This document shows positions 37,086 to 48,945 of a DNA stretch of 64,000 bases, piece by piece. Source of the DNA: Cavia porcellus (taxonomy: Eukaryota > Chordata > Mammalia > Rodentia > Caviidae). A program made the translations under genes and the position numbers. The first letter of the stretch is position 1; each line of letters starts with the position of its first letter. The stretch spans positions 102,219,123 to 102,283,122 of the forward strand of contig NW_026947486.1 of the NCBI RefSeq assembly GCF_034190915.1, read 5' to 3'. The notes beneath the pieces were generated by a model, which saw nothing but the letters and a program-made list of their open reading frames with translations, ran no database searches and was not told the DNA's origin.

Positions 37086-38323
37086 TATTTTGAAAAGATC
37101 ATTCTGGTTGTATAATGAAATAGATTGGGGAGAGCCAAGAATAGTGGCAGACAGTTTGATTGGGACGCTACTACAATAGTCTGGGTGAAAGATGAATGTA
37201 GCTTGGTCAGAAGAGGTAATTGACGGAGATGGAGAGAAATTGATAGACTCAAGAGATGTATAGACTTAATTTCCATCAGACAAAATTATGGGTTAGGTAC
37301 GGAAGATGAGTGAAAGAACAGAGGAGACAGATAGGCTCTCCCCAGTTTGGCTTGTGTAATTGTATTGTGGCAGAATTTAGTGAAATAATATCAAAAGAAG
37401 ACTCAGCTTGGAGAGAATATATCAAGTTCAAGCTGGGGCACATTGATTTTGAGATATTGATGGGTTATTCATGAAATGATTTCAAGTAAGTAATTGGTTA
37501 TAAAAATGTGGAACTCAAAATAGAGACCTGGTCTAGAGATAGAACTTTGAGATTCATTTGTGCATAGGTGTAAATTCATGAAACTCTAGTTGTGCAGAAA
37601 CTATAGAGCAAGAAGAGAACAGGAGGCTGGGTCAAAGCTTCAGGCCAGTACAATATAGTCTGCAAAAGACAGAGAAGGAGTGGCCAGAGAAGTGGAGACA
37701 GTAAGTTTAGAAAAACTTTCTTGAAAGAATTTGGTTGTTGGGAAGAAAGAGATGGAAGGGCATTTAGGGGGATATGGAGTTTTGATTTTTTATCTTGAGA
37801 GACTGGAATATGTTTTAAATCAGGAGGAAAAAGCTCATTAGGGAAAGGAGTTGATAATTGATGGTATAAGGTTTCTCAAAGGGCAGGAGGTGATGGGATC
37901 TAAAGCACAGTTGAGTCTCTAGCTGATGATTTCAATTACTTTTTTCTTTTGAAGTAGGCGGGATGATTATCTGATAAACATGTGGGGGTAGAGTTTGAGG
38001 GTTTGGAAGGTGTGGAAGAATTATTGCAGAGTAGGTGTACAAATTGGCCAAAGAAAAGTAGTGGGATGGCTGGGTAGAGATAAAAGCTTAGCTGAGGTTA
38101 GTGGTAATGAATTTATGAAAACATTAATTTATCCTCTTGTGTGACTGGTCAGCAACGCTTGATTGTTCAAGCACAGATATGGAGGAGATGGAGAGTAGGG
38201 CTGACCCAGAGCTGATAGGAGAAGATCAGCAAAGGAAGATACTACTAGCATTCAAAAGTCTGTTTGTCTTTGGTTTCTTCCCATCTCTGTGCATCCTGTA
38301 CACTGCCATGCAATTCCTTTTCC

Positions 38324-38431
38324 CCAAGGACTGTTTTTTTTTTTTTTTTTTGTCTTTTTCCTTTTTTATCGGTACCAGGGATCGAACTCACGACTGCCTG
38401 CTTGCAAGGCAGGTGCTTATGCCAAGGACTG
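38324..38431 (-). mobile_element. 5'-truncated ID SINE with target-site duplication
   Basis: CCAAGGACTG is present at 38324-38333 and 38422-38431. The element between keeps the B-box half, GGTACC and the tail, but lacks the A-box half (GGGATTTAGCTCAG) that other copies have. Target duplication plus 5' loss points to incomplete reverse transcription. Confidence 0.88.
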
Positions 38432-38534
38432 TTTTTTTATCCACTCATTCTTCTTGCTCAAAAATCTGCAGTCTTTCAAATGATGTAGCTGTTTAGAGTA
38501 CAGATGATAATCCTTGATATCAGTTCCAGCTATG

Positions 38535-38625
38535 AACTTGAGCAATTCATGTGACATTTCTGAGACTCCATTTCTGTGACTCTAAAATGGGGATAATTGT
38601 AAACTTTACTACACAAACTTAGGTG
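38535..38625 (+). repeat. MIR fragment, sense
   Basis: ACTTGAGCAATTCATGTGAC and CTCTAAAATGGGGATAATTG are MIR core text. Confidence 0.6.
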
Positions 38626-38669
38626 GATTGTGGTAAATTTGCTCAACACATAAAAGCAGCTGTATTACA

Positions 38670-38880
38670 TTCTCTTAGCTGTGGCCCAGCTTCTCCTTCA
38701 GATCCATTCCTGATCTGCTCTTCTTTCTTGTCGTTATTCAACACACTCCCTCCCACCTCAGCTAGAGTGATCTTTGATGACCTCCACGTTCACGGCCATG
38801 TGTCCCTTGCCTTCTCTACTAGAATTCCATCCTTTCTCAAAGGTGCGCATCTTCTAAGAGAAAGCTCCCCACTAGGCTGA
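38670..38880 (+). mobile_element. Possible sense L2 fragment
   Basis: TCAGCTAGAGTGATCTTTGA and the surrounding C/T-rich text resemble L2 3' sequence. Confidence 0.4.
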
Positions 38881-39474
38881 AGCATTGGGAGCCTGATTGT
38901 ATTCTATTGTTCATTTATTGTAAACTTTATCATTACTTTGTAATTTTGTTTTTAAGTATTATTTTATCTTCTGTTTAAAAATATTTCAGCAACATAAATA
39001 TTTCCCAATAAGAGTATGTGTTCTTTGAGGAAAACAATCATGCCCTAAATCTATGAATTTCTCATAGGTCTGAGAACTCTATTCATGATACTTGTTAAGT
39101 TTAGTTGGCTCAAATGGGAGGATAAGGTAGGCTCCACTGGCCTTCAAAGCAGGATGCACACAGTCCTATGGAGTGCACAGACAACCTGTCAAAGTAAGCA
39201 AGAAAATATTACAGGCTTTACTGATATTTATTTTATCACATCTTTTCAATATTTCCATTTTTGTGTATGTTTATATGTAAATAACACAAATGTATAATGT
39301 ACATGTGCATGTTATTGATAATAGTGTATTTACCAATATACCTCATGGGCTATGACAGAGAGAAAAAGAATGCATGTTGAGGCAATTTTAATCTTGAAGT
39401 TCCAGATAAGAACATTTTCAGTCTATATTGTTCAAAAGAATGATAGAAACTTGACAAATTCAATGTCTACCATT

Positions 39475-39655
39475 TTCTGGGCACTTAAGTAGTGCCAGGC
39501 ATTACACTGAATGCCATATGACATTTAAGTCTCATGGAAATTTTTAAGGTAAGTGTTATTATAACCTTTACATTTTAAAGGAGGATATTGAAGCACAGAG
39601 AGGTTAAGTGACTGTATGGGTTATATGATAAGTAAGTGATGTAACCAAGATTAAA
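39475..39655 (-). repeat. MIR SINE, antisense
   Basis: GTAGTGCCAGGCATTACACT, GAAGCACAGAGAGGTTAAGT and AAGTAAGTGATGTAACCAAG are MIR in reverse. Confidence 0.78.
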
Positions 39656-40115
39656 AACTACATCTGTTTCAATTCCAAGTTAATCTTTTATGAAAGATTT
39701 AAACTATGCAAGTCAATGTTATTCATAGGTATAGAACTAATCAAGTTATTTCTTCTTAAGTAGTTTTGATAGCTATGTCTTTTAAGGACTTGGTCCCTTT
39801 CCTAAAGCTAATTCCCTTAATTAATACACTAGTCTGGTATGTGTCTCACTTTTGGGAATGCTTGTATCTTGGACAAAGTTACTATGGAATAGCTTCCCTC
39901 CAACTAGTTATGTAACCAGAGTATAATGAAAAGTATACAGAGATTTTACAAAGTAGAACATCCTCTGAAAGAAATTAAGTAATCAAACAACTTGATTTTA
40001 TATCTGTGATATTTATCTCTTAAAAATGAAAAGAAATCATACAGTTATTTCTTAAATAATTGTCTCTGATTTCTAACACTGAGTCCAGATTAACACACAC
40101 TTTCTGATTTTTCAG

Positions 40116-43100
40116 TTGTTTCAGAAAATATGACAATTCAAGAAATAAGTACAACTCTGTCACAACAAATAGAGTTAACAACTCCTTCCCAAGTTACTGG
40201 ACTAAAACCACAAAAGACCATATATTACTCTTCTGTGATGTCTGAAAGCATGCCTGTGTTTGCGACAGATTATGCAACCATGTTATATTCCAATACAACA
40301 CTGCCACCTTCGGAAACAATTACATCAAAAATCTTAAGAACATCTATAGCCAAAACAGCTACTTCTACAGCAGATATTTCATCTAGTTCTGCAGCCATGA
40401 CTCTGCCTACCCAGAGTACATCCATATGCAATGCCACTGATTCCATGAAAATAACTAAATTTACGTCTTCAGAAATCATGAGGACAACAAAAATAGTGGA
40501 AGCCATGGCCACTAAGACCTTTCATCCAACTACAGCTTCTAATTTCCTTTCTGCATCTGGATTTACTAAGAATTTAATTGCACCTCAGACTTCAGCAACT
40601 GAATCTCAGTCAGTCATTATGAAAACAGCATCTTCATTTTCAACTAGTGAGTCAACATCCATGTCTACAACATCTTGGCCCAAACGCACATCTACTGATA
40701 TTAAAATACCTCCTAGCTCCACTTCTGGACAAGAATTTCTTGAGTCTATAGCTGCTGTGACTGTACCTTGGTCCACAGTAGGAGGGAATTCAGGTAAAAG
40801 TACTGGCATTAGGACTACAACAGCATTTACATCCAAGTCTTCGCTTAGCTCCACAGCTGCTTCTATAGATTCTGTATTTCCTAGAAATCAGACAGTAGCT
40901 ACACTGGCAACAACTGATATGAAAATACCATTTACAGCTCATTCAGTGGTGCCTACTGAGACCATGCCTGCCCTAATTACAGCAGAAACAGAATTGCCAT
41001 CTACAAACTTCCAGAATGTCTCTTCACCCCATGTGGAGGATGCCATATCTACCTTCATGCCACAAGAGACCTCTTCTATGGCCCTTTCTCCCGTGACATC
41101 CTTTCCAGTTACTGGAACGCAGAGGGTTCAGACAGGTACCAATGCTGAGAGTTCACATGCAACCTTAACTCTTGGAATCACACATGCACCGCCAGTGACT
41201 GAAACTACATCCTCCCCCGAAATCACAGAGCCAGTGAATACCCAGAATACACCCACAGCTGGTGACCGCATGTTCACTTTGATTTCGGCTATATCAGCTT
41301 CCACACCCAAGGCATTTGAATCAGGCCCCACATCTTTAACCGATGAAACAACCCATTGGTTCTCTTCCAAGGAAACCACTTGGACTTCCAGGCCGAGCCG
41401 GACTCTGCTGACATCTACTAATACAACCACCATACTTACATTTGCAGCTAATAAAAATGACACATCAGCATTCTATGGGAGTACTATTAACACAGAAAAT
41501 TCATCCACAACTACTAATGTTATCACCCCACCAGAATCATCTATGGAAAGCAAGGCTATCACTAGTGCTGATGCTACTGGAGTCAGATATACAACAACTC
41601 TATCCAAACTGGTGTCTCCGTGGCTTGCTAATTTTTCCACCACTTCTGGAACTGTATCTGTAACCGATCTTCCTGAATTTAAACTCACCACCTTACTAAA
41701 AACCATCCCTATACCCACAGTAGCTGCAAATGAACTTCCTTCAACAGGGGAGACTGTTGTCTCACCAGTGGATATAGCATCTACCCTTGCTGACATTAAA
41801 CTGAATTTTTCTACCGAGGAGAGCTCTTCTGAGATTATACACACAGAAACGGATGGTACAAGTGCATTTGGCGATACAACAGCCCTTGTACCAAAATCTG
41901 CAACAACACAAAAATCCGATGATACTATGACAACTAAAGAAATGACTTCCCATCATCTTAAAGGAAAATCAACTATAGAAGCAGTATCTGAGGTTTCTTT
42001 GTTTTCAACAGTGCTGGAAGTGACAGATGAATCAGCACAAACAGTGACAGCTTCTGTCACTGTTTCCCCTTTCCTTGGTGGAGAAAAATTGACTACCTCC
42101 TTGGATAATAAAACTGCTACTTCTGAGCTGGAAGGGAGTTCATACAATGGAATCACAGAATTCTTTAATTGGACCCACACCTATACAGCACACTGGACTC
42201 CAGTGACCCCCAAGGGGCATTTGACTCTATTTCCCACTCCTGAGAGTACCCAGATGTTCCCTGAACTCCTGCACAGTTCCACCACAAGGATAACAGGAAC
42301 CCCGACAGACAGGACAGCTATGTCCTTGTCTTCTAGTATCTTACCACCAAAGGCTGCAGGTACTCATCCATCAGCAACTCATATACCTATTACTCACACA
42401 TTCTCACTGCCAGTTACTTTCTCTCCTGTCACCTCCATGGTGATGTCTGGTGAGACTAAGATGACTATGCCTATAACTTCTAAAGCAGCCATGGATTTTC
42501 CCACATCTCTACCCTCAGATGTCTCAAATCTGTCATCAGCTACAATGTCATCAGCAATGGTGCCACCATTGAGTCAAACAACTTCTATGACCAATGATAT
42601 CATGCCTACACAGACAGATTCAATTCATACCACTTCAGAGGCCATAGTGATTTCTACCACAATGACACCCATGGAAGTTCCCTCTCAGACAGAAACTCTA
42701 GTCCCCTTGCCGAGATCCCCTCTTCCTATTACAACTAAGACTAAGGCCACACTTCCCTCCACCTCAGGCAATGCAGTAACTCCGTCTACACACACTCTTG
42801 TTTGCTCAAAACCTGCTGCTGACAATACTCCTATTGTGCCTTCTCATTTGATCTCAACTGTGTCTACACCAGTAGCAACTCAGTCTGTGTCACAAGTGGA
42901 AGAAATATCTACCTCTGCTCTTAACTTTCCATTTACTTTCAGTGGCAATGGCGATGTTGCTAGCTTGGCTACTGGCCCCACAGAGACTCCTACTGTCACT
43001 GAGACAATACCTCCGCACACCTCTGCCAACAAACTTACTGCCTCAGTAGACGTCCGTGTTTCTCGCCCTTCCACACATTTTGTAAACATGCCAGCCTCCA

Positions 43101-45881
43101 CCCAATCGGTGACTGGCATCTCTATCTTACCTTCTGACAAAGATCAGATAATCATCTCTATGGGGAAAACCTCTAGAACTATGGAGGTGACAGAAATGTC
43201 TCCATCAAAGTATTCATTTATTTCCAATTCCCAGAGTACTTCATCCTTGGAAATGACTGATACAGGATTTTCTGAGACCAGAAAAATGTCCAGCCACCAA
43301 ACATATTTACCTTCAGAGATTCCACTTGAAACTTCAGCTGACAGGAATTCAACTTTATCTACCACTTCCAAAAGCATCTGGACTACACCACCCTTGACTT
43401 CAAATAGCACAGTAGATGTTTACTTTTCAGAAATGTCTAACAGCCTTGGGAAAACAACTCTGCTGTCACGACCTTTAACAAAACCCACCCTTTTGTTTCC
43501 TGAAAAAGTAAGCACAAATGCCCTTTCAATTTATACCCCTGGGACTGTGGAAATGGTAGTAAATTCCTCCTCTGTGACTCACCAGGATGCTTCTTTTGTA
43601 GATACCACAATTTCCAGTACAACCAGGATATCAAATCCTGAGCTCATCAACATAACTCTTCCCCAGTTCTCTTCACTTAACACTCAACCTGAGGTGACTT
43701 CAGTTACCTTTTCCATTTCAGAAAACACACAGACTTTCCCCAAATCCTTGTCCCCTTCCACAACTGCACTGTCCAATTCTGATTTTACAGTTACCTCTAC
43801 TAATGGGATCAGTACAACCCTTTCTGTACCAAATGTACCTATACTTCTTGAGGAAACCTCGATGGCAATGTCAATTCCTACTTCCCAGATGTCCTCATTG
43901 CCAATTGATGTCACGGCTTTCACCTCCAAAAAAGTTTCTGACCCTTTCACAATAATAATGATTAAATCTTCCAAAACAACTTACCCAGCTTGTTTGAAAA
44001 GTCCTTCGATAGCCACTTCTAGACCTGTGTCTGAGACAACTGCGCTTCCAGTTGATGACTCTACCTTGTCCTCTGCAACGGTTTCTTCTGACACTTCCAC
44101 AACACTTGAGTCACTTTCTACTTCATTGTCTCCAACTACTCCTAGGACTACTGTGACCACACAAGCATCTTCGTTGAAAGTCACACCTGTGACATATCCC
44201 GGGATGACCTCAAAAAGCACGGCAGTTTCTTCTGCTTTCACTACTTCAGAAATGACAGAAGTGTCCTCCAAGATCACTCCTACTTCTATTTCCTCTCCAA
44301 CAGAGGCAACTTTTGTTTCTATGATACCTGTGCCAACCACTAATATGGCTGGGGCAGTGACTTCAGTTGTAGACACCACTGCCTCTTCACTACTCAGTTC
44401 TAAGAACACTGAAACGCTGCTTTCATCTACTTCAGATAATCATCATACTTCCTTAAATATTCAGGTTTCCCCATCTTGGACTAACTTCAGGAGCATGCCT
44501 GGACCCACAGAAAGTATAAAAGCTACCACTACTTACCTTTCCTCTAATACAGGAAAGATGATTTATTTATTAGAAAATACTTCTTTAACAACTACATTCA
44601 GAAGTGCCACATCTGATGATCTTGTTTTATACCCTTCATGGACCCCATCCAGTGAAACTACACCCTCTTTGACATCACTTCTTTATTCATCTAGCGGTAG
44701 TGAAGCTGAGTTTTCTACTCCAAAGAGCTCTCCTACATCCCAAGTGGTTGGATTTCCAGTTGTGGGAACAAGAATCACATCGAGTAACACCCAGTCTTTG
44801 CTTATGACTTCTTGGAACACACACAGAGCTGAAGACTCTCAGTTTCCTCTTTCCACCCCTGCTCATAACCCTACACTCAACAAGATGGAAACAGAGACTA
44901 TACAGCTTGTTCCTGGGTCTTTGTCAATGCTTGCAGCCTCTGGGACTAGTCTAGTCTCTACAGATGCTTTGGCAGCATCACTAAGCTCCACATCAGGAAT
45001 TTTGCCTACCTTGGGGATTTCTGAGAGCCCTTCATTATCAACATCCTTAAGGGCTCTTCCTACTAGTTGGCATGATATTAAGCACACATTTGACAAAACA
45101 ACCACATTTATAACTCCTGGGAGTACAGTCCCACCAAGTCCTTCTTTAATCTCCAAGACCACTACTTCACCCATACTAACTTGGATTTTATCTAGTCTTC
45201 CACCAGGTTCCTCCCAGATGACAGTGTCTAAAGTTCCTCATGCTGTAGCGTCCTCTATGGTAGAGGCATCAAAATCAACACTTCCTGCTTCTGACATGGC
45301 CACATATACATTCACTAACTTTACAAAACTACCATTTGCTACTGGAAGAACTGTACTCACCAAAATTACTTCTATACCTACACTGGGAAGTACCACTAGT
45401 GGCTCACCAACTTCTCTGCCTATGTCTACCAGAGTCACAGATATCAGAATGCACAGTCTCACATCCCCTGAGACAACCTCCAGAACTATTATGACTGACA
45501 ACTCCAGGACGGCTTTTAAACCTCCATCCTTCAGTGGAATGAGTGTATCACCTTCTATAACTAATCGCACTGTATCTTTTGGTTCCATGCCACTACCTAG
45601 TGCTACAAAAATATCTGCATGGAGCAAAACCCCAGCCACATCATCACCCACTTCTTTAATTCTTCCCAAGTCCATACTGGACTCCCTTATAAATGTAACT
45701 ACTGCTACATCTACCCCTACTGGAACCTCATCTTCATTCATGTCTACTGGAGTGGCACATTCTTCTACAGATGTTGTATCTTCATTAATCTCTTTGTCTT
45801 TTGAGACAACCTGGCTGGACTCCGCATTTTCCTTTCTAACTACAGAAGCAATGACTTCACCAATTGCTAGTGAGTCCATAG
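40116..45881 (+). CDS. ADGRG4: ADGRG4 coding exon 4: giant Ser/Thr-rich mucin-like stalk (residues 229-2150)
   Basis: A single 5766-nt exon (exactly 1922 codons, phase 1 at both ends) encodes a Ser/Thr/Pro-rich, almost Cys-free stalk expected to be densely O-glycosylated and extended. It begins FVSENMTIQE after the acceptor TTTTTCAG at 40115 and ends ASESI before the donor G|GTACTG at 45882. Only three Cys are visible (near SICNAT, LVCSKP and PACLKS). There is no tight tandem repeat, unlike secreted mucins; the repetition is compositional. Many N-x-S/T sequons are present. The first Met in the exon (40130) is internal, not the start of the protein. The donor at 45882 is preferred because it gives the same spacing to VSFYNIEM as in human. 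A stronger-looking GTGAGT at 45870, in the same phase, would remove four residues. The minus strand shows several long open frames, an artefact of the biased composition. Confidence 0.93.
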
Positions 45882-45953
45882 GTACTGTTCCTTTATGCAT
45901 ATGAACAATGGGCCATGTTTTTGCTAAGGGTCAGCTATCTGAAGGCGGAGAAG

Positions 45954-45979
45954 AATAAAGAAAGGTGTAGGTGTTTCTC
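45954..45979 (+). terminator. Candidate intronic polyadenylation signal after the mucin exon
   Basis: AATAAA at 45954-45959 lies 73 nt past the exon 4 donor. A GT-rich element (GGTGTAGGTGTTTCT) follows directly from about 45964. If exon 4 is not spliced, the frame reads seven more residues (GTVPLCI) to a TGA at 45902-45904. Use of this site would give a protein of signal peptide, pentraxin and mucin stalk without a membrane domain. No transcript evidence is available here. Confidence 0.3.
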
Positions 45980-46261
45980 ATCTCCTTGGGACAGTAGGTT
46001 GAATGAGTTCCTTATCCAAACTCAGAATTTCATAACTATGTTTTCTATGTATATTGAAACATAATCCAAATGTGTGCTTTCACTCCATATGAAATTTCTA
46101 AACCTCTTCCCACTAGGCTTTTTGTCAATGCCCTGACTCTGCCTCTGCCTATGTGAACACAGGTCAGGAACATCATTTATACCTAGTAAGAGAATCATAT
46201 GGCATTAGATCTGAACATGCTTATTATATATGAGAAAATGTCAGAAGATATCTTTTCCTAA

Positions 46262-46442
46262 CTTTTTTGCTGTACTGGGAGGTTGAACTTAGCACTTTTA
46301 TACTCAACTACATCCCTAGCCTCTTTAAATATTTTTATTCAAGACAGGATCTCACTAAGTCAGGCAGGACTTTAATTTGTGATGCCCCTGCCTCAGCCTG
46401 TCAGAGTACTGGGATTATAGAATTGTACCACTGTATTCAACT
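46262..46442 (-). mobile_element. B1-ID dimeric SINE, antisense
   Basis: TGTACTGGGAGGTTGAACTT, CATCCCTAGCCTC, CAAGACAGGATCTCACTAAG and CCTGCCTCAGCCTGTCAGAG give the reverse of a dimer. Confidence 0.8.
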
Positions 46443-47028
46443 CTGCCATTTGAATCCCTCTTATGTAGGTCTCAGGCTTTTCCACTTTGTACATCCACCC
46501 GGCTGGGAATACTTATCTGTTCAGGGAGTACTTGGCTTCCATATTGTTCAAAGTTTGAATGTTCCTGCAACTTTTAATATTCCAAAATGAAAATATTGTA
46601 GGATACAGCAGAGTGAGAGGGGCACAAGGAATGAAAACCCTCAAGCTGAAAGGAAGGCACAGTAAGAAAACAAAAACCTAGTTATTTTCTCAGGACAAAT
46701 GATCTTGTGAGATAAATGCTCAGCTTGGCCATTGAATGGACAGGAAACCGGGCGGCCAATGAAAGTAGATAATTTGAGTGATTAGTATGTCCATCAACTG
46801 TGCAAAAGCCAGGAAAATGCCTAAGTAATTATAACAAAAACGGGATGGTAGCGTTTTCTTTTACTTTTGGAGTTGAGCCAAAAGTGCTGGTTTTTAAACG
46901 GTGCCGAACAAACTTTAGGAATGAGAAATCGTTTTACTTGCTTTAAAGCAGAGAGCAGTTTTGATCAAGTTTACAAAAGTTAAATTTCTTGAACTAACTA
47001 AAATTAATCTCCATATTTTTAATTACAG

Positions 47029-47123
47029 TTTCCTTCTACAATATCGAAATGACATTGTCTGTCTTTGATGAAGAGTCAAGGGTCCTTATTACCAGTATTA
47101 TTCATGAATTTGCAAAAGATTGG
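47029..47123 (+). CDS. ADGRG4: ADGRG4 coding exon 5: stalk-proximal segment (residues 2151-2182)
   Basis: This 95-nt exon follows the acceptor TTAATTACAG and ends TGG|GTAAAA. With the G from exon 4 it reads VSFYNIEMTLSVFDEES and runs on to EFAKDW. VSFYNIEM is also found in human ADGRG4 directly after the mucin stalk. The exon enters in phase 1 and leaves in phase 0. Together with exons 6-9 it forms a compact region between stalk and Cys module that may be a SEA-like fold. That fold is an inference from size, position and the alternating hydrophobic pattern, not from a motif. The donor is weak (GTAAAA). Confidence 0.88.
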
Positions 47124-47574
47124 GTAAAATACTATTTTGATTATTTATGGTATATGTAAATATAAGTGACAATGAGTAGATTAAAATTAGACTTTACTTT
47201 TTTCTAGTGATAATCCATTTCACAGATAACTAATTTGTTTTTCACTGAAAATCTACCTACACTGTAGGCAACACTGCAAGGATCTATGCAATCTCTCCAT
47301 CACAGCACCAACGCTGAAAGCTTTTTATGAAATGTCATTCTCATTTGTTTAGATCTGTACATTTCCTTATGTTGACACAAATTCTGAAATCTTTGCTCAA
47401 TATTCCTAATTGGGGAAATTCTTTGCCATGTCTATTTAATTATCTTTGCTTTCTGCTTTTTAACTTTTCTCTCTTTCCAATAAAATGAATGTTTTATATA
47501 TTCTTACATTTCTTTCTGATAATAAGACTATAAGCACTTCAGAAAACCTCAGACATTGTCATCTAAAATAATAT

Positions 47575-47657
47575 CTTTTTGTGGTGCTAAGGATTGAACC
47601 CAAGTCTTTGTGCATGTTAGGCAGGTGCTTTATCCCTGAACTACATCTTCAGCTCCT
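47575..47657 (-). mobile_element. Degenerate ID SINE, antisense
   Basis: GGTGCTAAGGATTGAACCC, GGCAGGTGCTT and CTGAACTACATCTTCAGCTC are the reverse complement of an old ID body. Confidence 0.75.
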
Positions 47658-47689
47658 GGACATGAATTTTTAACATAGAGGTGAATATA

Positions 47690-48235
47690 GACCACTCCTC
47701 ATACATTTTAGCAAACACATAGGGTTTCACTATATGGTTGTAACATAATGTTCTGAGTTTTTTCAAGCCCAGTCATCCACTGGTAGACATTTGGTCTCCT
47801 TCTATTTTTTCTCTATTTTAAACAATTCTGAAAACAGTGCACTTATAATACATTTAGGGGCATTTGAGTATTTTGATAGGATAAATTCCTAGAATTTGAA
47901 TTTCTGGATCAGAAGTTATAAATGAACCTCTGAATAGGATGCTAGGCGAAAGAATATAGACTTAAAAATCATATACTTTGATATTGTTAATTGAATATGT
48001 CCTAAATAAACAGATCCACACAATGGAGAGCAGGTCAGTGGTTATTAGGGAATAGAAGTGGAGAGGGGAGTGATTACTTAATGGGCATGAGAATTTTTAT
48101 GGGATATGCAAAAGCCTGAAACTAGAGAGAAGTAGTTGGTACACAACAATGAAATATATTAAATGTCACTGTACTATAGATTTCAAAATTAATTTTATAT
48201 TATGTGAATTTTACCTCAATTAAAGAAAGAGAACA
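47690..48235. mobile_element. Two L1 3' fragments in opposite orientation
   Basis: 47690-47925 reads as antisense L1 (GGTAGACATTTGGTCTCC, TTTGAATTTCTGGATCAGAA). 47926-48235 reads as a sense L1 3' end (GGTCAGTGGTTATTAGGG, AATATATTAAATGTCACTGT, GTGAATTTTACCTCAATTAA). Confidence 0.68.
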
Positions 48236-48394
48236 GAAAAATAGTGTTATCACTAAATGATCTCCCAGGTAGAATTACCAATTTGTACCTTGCATCTAAC
48301 CACTAGTGAATGATCATATTGCTTTCCTCTCTCCCCATCAGCACTTACTTTCAAGTATATGGAACATGATTATGAATGCTTGAAAATGCATGAG

Positions 48395-48785
48395 CATATC
48401 AGTCTGCTCAGGCTGTCTTACAAAGATATCACAGACTGAGTGAATGAATCAATAGGCATATATTTTCCTACAATTATGGGAGGTAGAAATCCAGGATAAA
48501 AATGCTGGCAGGGTTGGATTTCTGCTGAGATCTCTGTCCTTGGCTTGCATATGGCCACCTTTTCACTGTGTCCTCACATGGTATTTCTCTTTGCAAATGC
48601 ATGTCTGGTCTTTTCTTCTCTCATAGTAACACCAGTTATACTGAATTATGGCCCTCCCTTTTGTGGCCTCATTTAATCTTAATTACACCTCTAATGACCC
48701 TATCATGCAATAGAATCAGATTTTATGTTAGAGCTTCAACGTTTGAATTTTGGGGGGGGGATAGTTCAGCCTATACAATGGGAAA
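48395..48785 (-). mobile_element. MLT1-type LTR, antisense
   Basis: CAGTCTGCTCAGGCTGTCTT, GCTGGCAGGGTTGGATTTCT, ATGGCCACCTTTTCACTGTG and GCTTCAACGTTTGAATTTTG are the reverse of an MLT1 LTR. It lies just before exon 6. Confidence 0.8.
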
Positions 48786-48945
48786 AGTGTAAGTTGAAAA
48801 ACTGAGGGGAACAAATAGAAATTTTAAGCTGCTGAAATAATGAATGCTGCTTAATGACCATCTTGTTCCAGGTGACTTTGTTCAATTAAATTACAAGATC
48901 AGGAATATGAAAACTGATTCTATTTTTTGTTATTGCTTTTTACAG

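Larger units (their letters stand above)
36370..38200 (-). mobile_element. Long antisense L2 element
   Basis: The plus strand follows the reverse complement of L2 in order: GAGCTGGGATCTGAAGAATG, AACATTCTAAGTAGTGGCAA, CAGATTTG then GAAAAGATCATTCTGGTTGT, CTACAATAGTCTGGGTGAAA, GATGGAGAGAAATTGATAGA, TTTTGAGATATTGATGGG and GTGGCCAGAGAAGTGGAGAC. It is interrupted by a CT run and an ID SINE. At about 1.8 kb it is long for an element this old. Confidence 0.8.
20740..40115 (+). other. ADGRG4 intron 3 (19.4 kb)
   Basis: The intron is bounded by GTGAGT at 20740 and TTCAG at 40111-40115. It holds a CA microsatellite, MIR, antisense L1 sequence over 26.2-31 kb, a TG microsatellite, an ERVL/MaLR-type provirus (32.4-34.76 kb), a templated insertion, ID SINEs and a long antisense L2 (36.4-38.2 kb). 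I recognise nothing in 21110-23220, 24900-26230, 31440-32400 or 35290-36360. Confidence 0.85.
45882..47028 (+). other. ADGRG4 intron 4
   Basis: The donor is GTACTG and the acceptor AATTACAG. The intron contains the candidate poly(A) signal near its 5' end and one antisense B1-ID-like SINE (46262-46442). The rest is plain AT-rich intron. Confidence 0.85.

Noticed and set aside
40130..40132. The ATG that opens the long frame as a possible protein start
   Set aside because: It lies 14 nt inside the exon, and the residues before it (FVSEN) join in phase to exon 3. The true start is at 7834.
45238..45900. A 220-codon open frame on the minus strand of the mucin exon, and similar ones at 41128-41463, 41473-41844, 43981-44409 and 44863-45174
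   Set aside because: The plus strand is rich in Thr, Ser and Pro codons, which rarely give stops on the reverse strand. The reverse products are Val/Glu-rich with no domain, and the plus-strand frame has clear homology.
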